A DNA stretch of 64,000 nucleotides, from positions 3,472,001-3,536,000 of the forward strand of contig CM065647.1 of NCBI GenBank assembly GCA_033220425.1, written 5' to 3'. Below the pieces are notes generated by a model. The model ran no database searches and had not been told where the DNA came from. It saw only the letters and a list, made by a program, of their open reading frames with translations. The translations under genes were made by a program, and so were the position numbers. The DNA is from Lepraria neglecta. Lineage: Eukaryota > Ascomycota > Lecanoromycetes > Lecanorales > Stereocaulaceae. Below, piece after piece: positions 33,890 through 45,670 of the stretch (position 1 is the stretch's first letter; the number at the start of each line of letters is the position of its first letter).

Positions 33890-35066
33890 TTGAAAGATTT
33901 TGATGACAATTCTCATGGTTTGAGAATTCAGTGGTATATCTGGAATGCTATCGATGATATGCGCTCCCGTCTGTGGGTATTCCTTGTGGTCCTGTCTCTC
34001 CGTCGCGGCCTAACCAATTCGGACACAATTTCCGAGCTTCCAAGGCTGCAAATTCTCCCAACGGAACTGGAAGAATATTTTCAACATATGCTGGATTCGG
34101 TAGAGAAAGTCTATCACAAGCAGGCGACTCGCATTTATCTAATGCGCCTTTCTAGCCCAGGAGAGTTGAGGACAATCATCGCGTCCTACTTTGACAAAGA
34201 AGATCCCCATTTTGCCCTAAAGACTCGTATCAAGCCTTTGAATGCAAAGGAGATACGAAGGACTCGAACGCGAATCCTGGTGCGCTGTACTGACCTGCTA
34301 GAGCTCTCCACAGATTCCAAGCGGGTTGATTATCTCCACCGGACAGTCCAAGCTTTCTTAGAAACTCAAGATATAAGAAGACAGCTGCAGGAACGAGCTA
34401 GCCCCGAATTTAACGCTCACCACCATCTCTGTAAACGTATCTTGTCCCGAATCATATCGAAGCTACGATTCACCGAGCGAACGTCTCAGATCATCGGGGA
34501 GCTCCAAGTCGGAGAGCGAAATAAGCAGTACGGCGTTTTGCTTGAGGAATTTTACTACCACGCATATCGAATGGAGTTGCAAGGAAGCTCTGCGTACGTT
34601 TCCCTTCTTGAAGTGGTTGCAGCGCTTCAAAAGGCAGACGTGCAGAACGGTAGAAGCAATTAGACAGCCCTATAGCAGATACGTGCTGAGCACAGTGAAG
34701 GACTTAGCGTTCAGATGGCTATACTTTTTGGGCTCAAAAGCTATCTTCTCAGTGAACGCCACCAAGTCAGAAGGTTGAACAAAAAAAAGCGAGATTGCTA
34801 GGGAAGACTTGTTGACGCTAGCTCTTGGGCCTGGGACTTATAAAAGAGATCCAAGAATCGTTCGCCTACTGCTGGACGAAGGCGCTGATGCAGACCGACC
34901 TTGGGTTTCATGCCTGGGAGCAATATGTGTGGAGCTCAAGAAAAAATCGGTAGAGCCAAGACATGAATTGGTTAACATGAAATTTTTTGACGCACAGGCA
35001 AGCCCACTTGGATATCAACGCGAACAAGTATCTATGCCTAATCATAGCGAAATTATGCACTATTGA
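33890..35066 (+). pseudogene. Relic of a NACHT-type NLR gene (DUF7791-like region plus ankyrin piece)
   Basis: An open stretch (33890-34663) reads LWVFLVVLSLRRGLTNSDTI, LPTELEEYFQHMLDSVEKVY and VDYLHRTVQAFLETQDI. These are the blocks that follow the NACHT domain in fungal DUF7791 proteins. The NACHT P-loop part that should precede them is not present upstream. After a stop, a second piece (about 34809-35066) holds an ankyrin-like unit, RDPRIVRLLLDEGADADRPW. The gene has therefore lost its front and is interrupted. It ends about 290 bases before the DIRS-type element. NLRs of this kind act in non-self recognition in fungi, but this copy is unlikely to work. Confidence 0.6.
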
Positions 35067-35353
35067 GGAAGCTGCTCACTTCAAAGGCCTTGTGCAATGT
35101 CTGCAACCTTGGAAGGCCCAGGCTATCGTTCCTAATATTGGTAGATAGCTGATGTGGAGATAACCAGTCTCTCGCATTACATCGTCAAGAATGGCTTTAG
35201 AGATGAGACTTTTGTATGTCTGCCATCTAGCTGACCAATAATGAGCTTAGTTTTCTTCTTCTTGGCTCACATCTATTATATGGAGTTTGCTCCCTGTTCT
35301 TTGGCGGTCGAAAGATCACGATGATATATCTGGTGGTTTCTCTTAGCACGGTT
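35067..35353. other. Spacer between NLR relic and retroelement
   Basis: The sequence is AT-rich with no gene. It may include further decayed NLR sequence. Confidence 0.35.
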
Positions 35354-35484
35354 TAGTGTTCTCACTCCTGAAGCTATACACACCGGCACAAGTGGATATG
35401 TAAATAGATGCTTGGGCGGTCTAACGCCAGGGCTAGCAGGCCTAGAAAGGCTACAACAGGTGCCCCAGCGCTAGAAAACTCCCA
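35354..35484 (-). repeat. Split direct repeat, segment B2
   Basis: This 131-base segment begins TAGTGTTCTCACTCCTGAAG on the plus strand. It matches 35737-35867 with about four differences and the right-edge copy at 63901-64000. Confidence 0.9.
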
Positions 35485-35555
35485 TGCCTAGGCGGTATAG
35501 ACCTGGAGTGTAGATAGGCTATATATAGGCTATATATAAGGTGCGGGTAGGCGGG

Positions 35556-35736
35556 AAAGAACTACTATGGCTCTGAAAGAGATGAACTCGACTGAAGAGC
35601 CAACTGCTGGTAGGATACTTATACAAATAGTGCTCTCAGGAAGCACGGATCTCTCGCTATAGCCTATAGTCATAGCGTATGGCTGAAACCGTATCTGATC
35701 ATAAGACACACTAACCTATAGTCCCACTGTAGCGAT
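35556..35736 (-). repeat. Split direct repeat, segment A2
   Basis: This segment of about 181 bases ends ACTGTAGCGA on the plus strand. It matches 39744-39924, and nearly all differences are of the CpA/TpA or TpG/TpA kind. Confidence 0.88.
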
Positions 35737-35867
35737 TAGTGTTCTCACTCCTGAAGCTATATACACCGGCACAAGTAGATATATAAATAGATACTTGGGC
35801 GGTCTAACGCCAGGGCTAGCAGGCCTAGAAAGGCTACAACAGGTGCCCCAGCGCTAGAAAACTCCCA
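35737..35867 (-). repeat. Split direct repeat, segment B1
   Basis: This is the second copy of the 131-base segment. It directly abuts A2 and borders the internal part of the element. Confidence 0.9.
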
Positions 35868-38800
35868 AACAACACCCAAATAACGCCCCCGTAGAGGGTT
35901 TCCGAGGAAGGCCTCGTAGGGTAGCTCCTGGCGAGTATCGCCAGTACTAGCGCTGCTGGTACCGACGTAATACTATAAGTATTCGCTCGGGATAAGTAAC
36001 TATATATAGACGATAGGAGTCCGACTTCTATCGCCCTAGTAGCTAGATTTCTTCGTTACTAAGGCCTACCTCTTATATAGAGGTAGCGGCCCCCCTGCGG
36101 AAGGAGTATCCTAAATAATAACCTTCTACCCTAAGTAATATAAGTGCTTGATAAAGGTAACTTGTAGTAATCTCCCTTATAAATACGGAGCCTCCTAGCT
36201 AGAAGAGGGGACTATTTAGTATAGTCTTCTACTTAAATAAATGGCGTAACGCCTTAACTACGTATACTCTATTACCGGAAGCTATAATAGTAAGGGTAAT
36301 ACCCCGCCTGAAAGGGTCCGTTTTTAATACTGGGAGGGTAAGCTCTAGATAGTTCTCGTATAGCCTTACTAAGCGACGAGTCAGGAACTACTGGCTGAAT
36401 TCGTGATTATTACAATCTTTTACGGTATAGGTAAACTCCCCTATATAGAGGAATACGGCGAATACAAGGTAAAAGGCCGTATATAATATTAAACTAGTCT
36501 TGTTATACTAGTTAAAATAAGGGAGGATCTATAGCAGTAGATCCTTAGTAATAGGACGTCTTTCTTTTGTCCCGGCCTCGCCCTATAGGCGTCGTATACC
36601 CGCTATTATATATTCTAATTATAGGTTATAAAATACTATAAGGCCCCTATAGCCTATATCTATATGCGTTAATCTAACGCCTGTTAAGTAGGCCTTAACT
36701 ATCTTTACCTTGACCCGTTTTATACTAAGATCTACTATCTAGCTAGCTAATAAGTTTACCGTCGCTAGGAAGGGAGGTATACTCCCCCTAAGTATATAAT
36801 AGGTAATATATAACTGCGTTAGTATAGTATACGTTTTTCGGGTTTTTGTTACTAACCCCCACTATAGGAGTTAAGCGGCTTCTCGTAGCAGTGCGGTCTA
36901 ACTGTACTATAATTATAGTAGGTCCCGCCCTAACTCGGCGGGGATATAGCTAGGTGACCTAGCTGAGGGTATCTATCAGCGATTTTTCGATATCGGAATC
37001 GCGAGAGATTATTAGCCAGTTAGTTGGCTCCTGTTAGGATCTATTCCGGAACCAAATGGATATTATATCTAGCCGTAAGTATAGCTATATCCCTCAGTAG
37101 GGCCATGGCTAGTCTATAGATCGAGGATTTATATAGCCTATGGATACAGGTATTGTTGTCGCAATAAAGGGTTAATTTTAATCCCCGGAGTCGTTCTAAC
37201 CATAGCTATATCGCGTGAAGAACAGCCTTCATTTCTTTAAATTATATATCTTTACGATAATAGCGTGTAGTAACCGGTATACTAAAGATATCCTGGACCG
37301 AGTATAAATGGGCTGGGTGATTAAGAATGTAGCCCCCTATACTAAGCCTCCCAGAGGCGTCAGTCTATATATACTACGATAGTCGACTAACGACGTGACG
37401 TAGTAGTTTGAGGCCATTCTAGTCCTTCAGGAAGGTATACTACTATAGTAGATTAGCCTTTATAGCTACGGTGATATATAGGATAGCTATTGGCCTCCGA
37501 ATTACGTTAAAAAGTCGCCTCAAGAAGGCCCTTCCTAGAACTACAATTTTGGCAGTAAATAATAGAAAACCGACTACTAACTCAAGTTCCGAATATAGGA
37601 TTATAGGCCTTTTAAGGAGGCCTTACACTGTATTTCTTGCCCTGTCTAGCTTATCTAGAGGGAGTCGTGCCTATATAAGGATACTATCGAATTCAATTCC
37701 TATAAAGTCGGCTTTTATACCTCTCGCATCCTTTAAATAGTTAACTAACAGGCCTAATTCGTTATATACTTGATCGAATTAATGGCTATATATAATAGCG
37801 TTGGCTTATAGTGCCAGAATAGCGAAGAAATCATCCAAGTAGTATAATACTATAGCCTATAGTAATACTACGGTTATAATCTAGTTAACCGCCTTCGCAA
37901 ACAGGTTAAAGAGGAATAGTACTATATATAAACCAAAGGGTAGATAGCGTTCTTTCTAGTAGAAACTATTGCAGTAGAAACCTAGTAGCTACTAGTCTAA
38001 AGTAGCTACTAGAATATGACGAAAGGCGTCTTTTAGGTCTCGCTTAACGAATTAAGCCCCTGGACCTTATTATAGCAGCGCATCTACGGTATTATTATAT
38101 ATTATATACTCTAAGGTACCCTAATCGTAAGGTATACCATTATTGACTGAGCTGCCGTATAGAAACGAGAGGTTATAAATACGTCTCCAGCCCCTATCGT
38201 ACTTTAGGACCAAGCCTAGCGGCGAATAGACGTACCGGGGCTCCGTCTAATAGTCTACTAGAGTTAACCAGTTATACTGAAGCTGTTTTTAAAGGTCCGT
38301 AGTTAATATATCTAGTGCTATATATACTAATTAGTAGTTTTGACTGAGGTATTAGATGTCTATACCTCTATACCCGATTTTTGCCCCCTTCCGAAGAATA
38401 GCTACTAGGGTCTTAGCGAAGGTTTGATCGGGGTGATTCTTTAACTATTTATACTAACTATTAACGCGTAACGGGCCCTGATAGGGTAGATCTAGATCGG
38501 ATAGATCGACGAGTAAGTATAGAAAACCTTCTACTATATATAGTAGCGATATAGGTACCTGCGGGTACTCTGGGAGTTATTCCGACTTAGAAATTCGATT
38601 TGCTAGTAGTATCAAGTTAGTGTTATTCGAGGCCGAGTTAGCCCTTGAGTACGTATTCGCTAGGTGATTCTACTAATATATAGAATAGATATAAAGATAC
38701 CTGCAGCGGTCGCGTAGATAGTGGCCGCTATTGAATGATCTATACGTGAATAGGCCTGAAGAGGAGGATTTTGAGGTACTACTACCTGCGTATAACCTAG

Positions 38801-39743
38801 TATCGCCCTGTGCGGATATCCTTCGGACTAAGAGGTCTGAGTAGCGTCTATCGTCGATCGACCAGGCTACTAGATTATCCTGGCTACTCAGGATGTGTGT
38901 GGTGACGAACGCGTGATAGTATATACGGATAGAGTTAAATTTATAGTATATATATAGCTCCGCAAGGCGAAGGCGGTAGTCCGAAAGGGCTACCTGTAAC
39001 TATATACTTACTATAGGGTGCGTATAGTAATAAACGGCCTGGCTATATACCTCGAAACACTGCAGGAGGTATACTAACCCGTTGGTCTCCTAGATAGTAT
39101 CGCTATCTGTACGATTGGTATAGTTATAGGCTAGCTTTGTAAGGTATTCCGTTTTAAACGTTCTAAAGAAGATTTGCTTAAAATACTTAATATTAACGGT
39201 ACGATAGCGCTTATAAAGACTAAGAAAGGGTTTCTTACCTTCGGTATACCTGAAAGAGGCTATTAGGCTATCCCCCTCCTCCGAGTCTATACTAGAAATA
39301 GATAAGTAGCGATAATGATGACGGCAACGGCGACTATATAACTTGTAGACTCGATAGCGATCCTGGTGATCGCGCTGGTCCTTTAGCGCCGCTAGGCGGT
39401 ATTCTAACTCGCGAATTTGATTACGGTAACTAGGAGGAGGTATTTCGTCGATGAGGCTTGGGCTGATAGTTCCCGAAGAGGTAGCAGATACCTGTAATTC
39501 GGGGGGGGTATAGCATCCCTCCGAGTGGCTGTTTTGGCTTATTTACAGTTCTTGGAGGAGGTCTTGGGGGCCGTCTTGGAGGCTTTCTTGGAGGCTTTCT
39601 TGGAGGTAGCTGATTTACGTGTAGCGACGGCTATGACTAGGTAATACTGAGGTGTTTATACTTAGAAAGAGGGGGGAAGAATATAAGTATAGATAGGATG
39701 AAAGGATAGATGGACTAATATATATATAGGCTTAATTGCTGTG

Positions 39744-39924
39744 AAAAGAACTGCTATAGCTCTAAAAGAGATGAATTCGACTGAAGAGCCAACTGCTGGT
39801 GGGATACTTATACAAATAGTGCTCTCAGGAAGCACGGATCTCTCGCTATGGCCCATGGTCATGGCGTATAGCTGAAACCGCATCTGATCATAAGACACAC
39901 TAACCCACAGTCCCACTGTAGCGA
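39744..39924 (-). repeat. Split direct repeat, segment A1
   Basis: This is the outer 5' repeat of the element on the minus strand and the counterpart of 35556-35736. Confidence 0.88.
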
Positions 39925-41199
39925 ATAGTTTTAGCATTGGACGTTTTGTTATCGGATGCATGGTGGCAATCCCTAGCAAAAACTGTGCTTGTTACCAATA
40001 CGGATCTCTGGAGACTCTATCTGCACAACGGCCGTCATCACAGCTACAAACAAAGCTCAAAGGGTTCACCAAAACTTATGCACAAGACTTGCCACGACAA
40101 CACTACTCTGACTGAGAGCCCTTATCAAGGGGGGGGCACGTTCATTAACCTAACCTCGGAATCTCAACAACATCGACGGCAGACAGTATCGGAAGTGCTT
40201 TGGAGACACAGGCGCGTGATAGGGCCTCCGTCTCGCTCCGGCACCGGGAACGCCGTTGGTGTAATGTGCATCAAAAATATGATGAGCCTAGGTCAGAGGA
40301 CCTAGGTCGAGCGCTCTTTCTAAGTTGGACGAACTAGGTAGGGCAGAGGAGTGGAGGGAACTGTGGCTTGCCATGCTCGCCGAAAGCTCGGTTTCAAAAC
40401 AAAGACAAATCGAGCTTTATATTGATGTGTGCCGTAATTCTAGCGCTGCTTCGAAGAGGGTGCCTTAGTGGTGGGATTCTTGTGAGGTGCGGCTCGCTCG
40501 TCCGCTACAGTTGACTACCTGTGGTGAGGAGTTGTTGCTTTACTTTGGGAATGGACATGGTTATTCACAACGCTATGATGAATGATGAAAAACATTAACC
40601 ACTATCTCGCGATTTGCCGCGGCGCTCCCTCCTAAACATGTCTGATGCCAGCCCCACGGTGAGTCCGAAACCGTCATATCCGGAGGTCGACGGACCAAGG
40701 AATGACACCAATGATGCGGAATTGAAGCCAGATTCTACGCAGAATGGTAGGATTTGAAACTAAGGTATGTTGGCTACATATACTCACACTAGGACAGAAA
40801 CTCCCGAAAGATACGACCGATGTGACTTTCAAGATCGTTAAAACCAGCTCTAATTTTCCTGCTACGGACCTATCTCAGCTCGAAGAGGAGCTCAACCCGA
40901 TAAGAAACGCTCCCCAGGAGTATAGATGTCGCCCGTGAGGAATTCAATGAAGCTGGAAAAAGTCTAATTGAAGGGCAACGGAGTTCAGGGATCGGCGATT
41001 AGCTGCTAGCTTGCGTATTGATTGACATGTTCACGCTGAGGGTATCGATTTAATAGCACAAACCTGGGGGATTGCGGACCACTCAATCATCGTCGAAGTG
41101 TGACTCTCAGTTAATCTCTATTCAATATACAATGATTGCGTTAAAGACTGTCAACACGCCGACCTAACATCAGAACAAGACTCTTGCAACCAATACAAT
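39925..41199. other. 1.3 kb gene-poor flank of the retroelement
   Basis: Chance open frames only are seen. A short imperfect palindrome around CCTAGGTCAGAGGACCTAGG lies near 40288-40307. The composition returns to normal immediately after 39925, which supports that position as the element end. Confidence 0.4.
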
Positions 41200-42438
41200 C
41201 TATCTCACAAAACCCTCAGCCCAAAACTCTCTTCCCCAGCTCCACCCACCGCCCTCATTACAAGTAAATCCACAATCACCCTGTCTCTCACCATCCTGAT
41301 ACCCCTTATCCGGCCCAGTCCCCAAATCTCACTGACCCGAACTACTCAACCACGCTTCGGCCCCATAATCAAACTGCACCGGATCAGCATCACCACCACT
41401 AGCCGTCAGCACCAGCACGAGCGGCAATTATTATCAATACCAATACTCTTCGTCGTCGCATCGATAGTCATATTAGTGATCTGTCCAATAGGCGTCTTAT
41501 TAGCATCCAAAAGCAACAAATCAAATGCATAATTATTCCCTATCCCATTCTCATTCCGTTGTCTTTGAGTCACGTGGAACGTAACCAGCCTGGCGCATAG
41601 GTTGTCCTATGCACATCCGTATTACTCGACAGGCCAAACAGGCTGTTGGCGCCTAGGGTCGGTATACCGCAACACTAGCCTAGGATTTGGTTGGCGGCGG
41701 TAGCGTCCCAGTTACAGAGATTCCCGTCTTGGTTCTGGATAGCGTGGTTGGCGGCGTCTTCTACGTCGAGGGCGTCCCCAGTTGTTTATGGATGCGGAAC
41801 GGAAGATCGGGAAGTGGAGCCCATCTTCTGTGTCGCCGTTTACGCCACCGGCTTTGGCGAAGGTGATGGAGAAGGAGCCGATAGTGTGGTCCGAGAAATT
41901 TTGCGTTACTAAGGTAGGGGAGAGAGAATGGTAAGCAGGGTTGGGGCTTGGGTGGGTGGGGGTGGTTGGGGGAGGCGAGGGGCGGAAGTACCTCCTAGTT
42001 GGCAGGTGGAGGTTGTGCATTGACTGGAATAGTCTATTCCTCCAGTCTGGGCACTTGTTTCTGTCGTCTTTGTTGGAACATTGGACATAGGTTTTGCAGT
42101 TGCCGCCGGCTGTTGTGTACATGGATACATCGCATTTTTTGGGGCGTGGATGGGTCCTGGAGGCGCGAGATGTTTCATCGGCAACTGGAACTACCGCGAA
42201 GACTGTTTGGACACGATGGTGTTGTTGCTGATGAACTTACATAGGCGTTGGCTGGAGTGAGATACTGAATCACGGCCAGGATTACATCGGCAATTCCCTC
42301 TCTGTCAAAGCCGACTCCTCTTGGAGTTATTTTCTCTGCGAGGAGCGCTGTACTGTCGGTGGGAGCGGCGAAGGCTGGTGTGGAGAGGATGGCGAGAGTG
42401 GACAGCAGGATACTGGGCGAGAGGTGGAATGTTTGCAT
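41200..42438 (-). pseudogene. Decayed gene for a Cys-containing secreted protein
   Basis: The ATG at 42438 starts a clear signal peptide (LSPSILLSTLAILSTPAFA). Then comes GVGFDREGIADVILAVIQYL and a GTAAGT donor. A second exon reads VSMYTTAGGNCKTYVQCSNK. Downstream blocks are plainly protein-like but lie in different frames: NFSDHTIGSFSITFAKAGG, LDVEDAANHAIQNQDGNLCN, FDLLLLDANKTPIGQI and DADPVQFDYGAEAWLSSSG. At least two frame changes and some stops separate them, so the gene is broken. The layout recalls secreted, effector-like proteins of ascomycetes; I cannot name one. It lies 1.3 kb from the retroelement. Confidence 0.6.
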
Positions 42439-43807
42439 GTTGTTTTGATTGGAAAACTAAGAGGATGGATTGACAATGAAGGGAGCTGGAAGGGTGAAAC
42501 TTGTTCTGTGCATTATAGAGATCGTGCCGTCTATATTGTAATCGCTGGCTCGTGTTTTGGCAACCATACCCATCGCAGTCAAAGCCCTGCTGACTTCATC
42601 TCTCCTGTGAAACATACCATATTGCTAATGATCTAATTTTAGAATCCTTAGAGCTCCGGAATTGCAAAGGGGTAAGTCTATCACCAGCTCCGCCACTGTT
42701 ATGACGGATATATCCAACGCCAATGCTTCTGAGGTTTATGTTGAACTGGCGCCTAGAAGGGTCAGCCTCAAAGAAGGACTGTGAACATTGTGTTTGTGAT
42801 TTCGTTCTCTATGTCGATAGCAGGCGAAATTGTGTGGCACCATAGCCTCCCTTCCTCAATGTTGTAGAGGCAATGACGAGAAGTTTCGGCCTGGGCCTCG
42901 AGGTTTCTGACTGAATTCGTACTGCGAGGAATGTTCCGGTCATGGTTGTTCCAGGAATTAGATACTATGCCTTTCTAAAAGCCTCCTGGTAAGTAAAATA
43001 TGAATGAGATGAGGAAACATGCAAAAACAGCCATTAAACCAGTCGAGTAAGCGCTGACCAGATGCACTGCCTTATTCTTTAATTCTCTCTTGCCAAATGA
43101 GATTCGAAAAAGTGATTATCGAACAAGTCGAAATGAGCATTGTGCCCTTAAGCTAAGCCTTTCATGATATGGATCATCCATTGGCCAGCGCTCAGCACTT
43201 AGATACCTCGGTGCATTAAATTGTCTAATCACAAACATAGCCAAAACAGGATGCTGTTGCGAGTAGGTAATCCAGGCGTCCCACTTGTGCAAGATTAGAG
43301 GCCTTGGCGTTGCCCCGGCTTTGGGTCCCGGCAGGTACCAGCAGAGCCGCCCGGGGTTGTACCCTGATGCGAGGAAGTGGCCCCTGAAAATGGGTCAGCA
43401 CAGCAACTTCAGCGCCCTTGAAACTCACCTTCATAGTTGAAGTGCGTGTTCCCAGCTCTTGGCGATCAACAAATGGCATATGCCCCACTCAGACTGAGAG
43501 AAAATTGCTTGGAAAGGATGACTTGCGGAGTTCGAATTCCTAAGATATTAGTCTACAAAGAGCCCCAGTCCAGTCTGTTCGTCACATGCAAGCCAGTCCC
43601 TCAGGCTGGTGGGCATCAAACACTGTGTATGGATCGTACGCATCAGCTTTTTCGCGCTCAAAGGCCTCTTCTGACCGACTACTCCGGAAATCTGACAACA
43701 ATACTGCTCAATGAAATTAAACTTCAATTGATAGATAGTACGCCAAGTTTGTTTTCAAATACACTTTCTTGGAAAGCTTGGTCCAACCTCAACCCAACTT
43801 ACGCATC
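42439..43807. other. 1.4 kb spacer without a supported gene
   Basis: No domain, signal peptide or repeat is recognised. The largest open frame (43437-43868, plus) overlaps the 3' end of the monooxygenase gene on the other strand and is taken as chance. Confidence 0.35.
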
Positions 43808-45670
43808 TCACACACCATCAACAAGAAACCCCTTAAACCTATCCAACGAATCAGTCAATTCCTTCTGATAAAGTGGAAACCCGCCGGCGTAATTCAATTG
43901 CTCCCTCGGCTTGCCAGGGATATTAGCACCCATATACCAACTATCCGTCCCCGGGAACAACGTCTTATCACTCAGTTCCTGCACCTTAGCATGCCAGTTC
44001 TCCTCGGCCTGCTTCGTAGCCTCAATACTGCCAACCTTCTCATCCCCCATCTTCTTAATGGCATCAACGATCCAATTCCCTTGAACTTCAACGCAGGTTG
44101 GGCCGTTGGAGAAGGCAGTGGACCTTGAGCGCCGTAGAGGAAGAACATGTTTGGGTAGCCGTTGCAGGCCATGCCTAGGTGCGACCAGGTGCCCATTTTC
44201 CATTTTTCGGAGAGGGGGATGCCGTTTACGTCGCGGAGACCCATGTTTTTCATGCCGCCGGTTACGGAGTCGAAACCTGTAGCTAGCGCGATAACGTCTA
44301 CTTCGTGGAGTTTTCTGTCAGCAGTGACGATGCCGTTGGGTCTTACTTGCACCACTGGATTCTTCTTGATGTCGACGACGTTGATGTTGGGCTTGTTGAA
44401 CATTTCGTAGAAGTCTTGCTCTAGAGAGGGGCGCTTTGTTCCGAAGGGGTGTTGGGGCTCGAGGGGTGCGAGGATGTCCTTTTTAACTGGGTCATTGATT
44501 CTCGCGCGGACTTTCTTGGCCCAAAAGTCGTAATGGTGGCGGTTGGCTTCTTTGTCGAAGAGCATGTCTTTGTAGGTTGCTAGCCAGAGTTTGAATCCGC
44601 CTTCTTCCCAGAGCTGCTCGAATACTTTTTCGCGCTCTTCGGGCGTGTCGTCCTTGGTTTCTCTTTGGATGAAGTCAAATGGGAAGCCGGCGAAGGTGGT
44701 GAGACGGTCTCGGAAGAATTGTGCGTAGTCTTCTTTGCGCTCTTGTTGTTCTTTTGATGTGAGGCTAGCTTGCTGCATTGGAAGACAGAGGTTGGGGGTC
44801 CGTTGGAAGACGGTGAGCTCTTTGGCGTTCTTTGCACACTCCTGAGCAATCTGAATACCCGTGGAGCCCGTTCCGATCACGGCAACCTTCTTGCCTGACA
44901 CATCGACACCTCCTTCGGGCCAGAAAGATGAGTGGTGCATCTCACCCTGGAAAGTATCTAGACCCTTCCAGTCGGGAAAGTGGCGCTTAGCAGCAAATCC
45001 GGTAGCTAAAATCAAGTATCTGCATTTGGCCGTCTTGCCATCCTCGGTCTTAACAGTCCACACCTGGGTCTGCTTATCAAAGTCCGAAGAGACAACAGCG
45101 GCATCGAAGACGACATCCTTCTTGATCTGCAACCTTTCATTCACATGATCGAAGTACTTTCTCAGCTCCGCCCAACCTGGGTATTTGCATGACCATGTCC
45201 ACGTCTTCCAAATCTCAGGGAACGAGTATTCGTAGACGGGGATAGGTGAGTCAACGCGTGCGCCTGGATAACAGTTCCAGTGCCAGATCCCGCCGAGGTC
45301 TTTGCCTGCTTCCAAAACCTTGACGTTGAAGCCTAGCTCGTCTCTGAGTCGATGTAGAAGATACACGCCCCCAAATCCGGCGCCAACGATGAGTACGTCC
45401 GTCTCAATCTCTTTGGGTGCACTATTCGTAGCTGCACCATTTGTGAAGCTTGTCTGATGTTTCCCACCGTGATCTTTACGAAGGACTTTGGACGTGCTGA
45501 GAGGTGATGAGGGCGAGGAAGTTTGGACTCCAAGTTGTGCTGCGATGGCGTAGATACTTGCGAATGAATGAGCTTAACCTCATACGAGTTGGTCTGGAGA
45601 AAACTCACATGTGCTCCAGGCCATCCATGCGGGCTTCGAGCCTATTGAGGGTCGACGAATCCGTGGCCAT
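43808..45670 (-). CDS. Baeyer-Villiger type FAD/NADPH monooxygenase, one frame change near the 3' end
   Basis: There are two exons. The ATG at 45670 starts MATDSSTLNRLEARMDGLEH, and an intron at about 45559-45608 follows. Exon 2 holds the FAD motif VLIVGAGFGGVYLL, GIWHWNCYPGARVDS, the Baeyer-Villiger fingerprint FQGEMHHSSFWP (FxGxxxHxxxWP) and the NADPH motif VAVIGTGSTGIQIAQECA. The conserved ALATGFD follows near 44280. These enzymes insert oxygen next to ketones in secondary or catabolic metabolism; the substrate here is unknown. At about 44125 the frame changes by one base within the conserved GAQGP/TAFSNGPTC block, after which homology continues to TGA at 43808. It is either a recent pseudogene or an assembly error. 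Including the part after the frame change, the reading covers about 600 residues. Confidence 0.82.

Larger units (their letters stand above)
35354..39924 (-). mobile_element. Fossil DIRS-order retroelement, Ngaro-like, with RIP-type decay
   Basis: The element spans about 4.57 kb and reads on the minus strand. Its ends are split direct repeats. Reading 5' to 3' on the minus strand, the order is A1 (39744-39924), internal part, B1 (35737-35867), A2 (35556-35736), B2 (35354-35484). That is the Ngaro arrangement rather than simple LTRs. The internal part shows, in order, a probable gag-like region (about 38.6-39.65 kb), a reverse transcriptase region with the YLDDF motif near 37.83 kb, and a tyrosine-recombinase-like region (about 36.1-36.75 kb). 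TpA is strongly over-represented and CpA/TpG scarce, as after RIP. It is broken by many interruptions, probably dozens. The close match of repeat copies apart from RIP-type changes suggests a fairly recent insertion that was then mutated. It is treated here as a fossil. Confidence 0.8.

Noticed and set aside
37471-37740. Plus-strand open frame of 89 residues inside the retroelement
   Set aside because: It runs opposite to the element's coding direction and has no recognisable domain, so it is taken as a chance frame in decayed DNA.
43437-43868. 143-residue plus-strand frame
   Set aside because: It overlaps the 3' end of the monooxygenase gene on the other strand and has no recognisable protein features.
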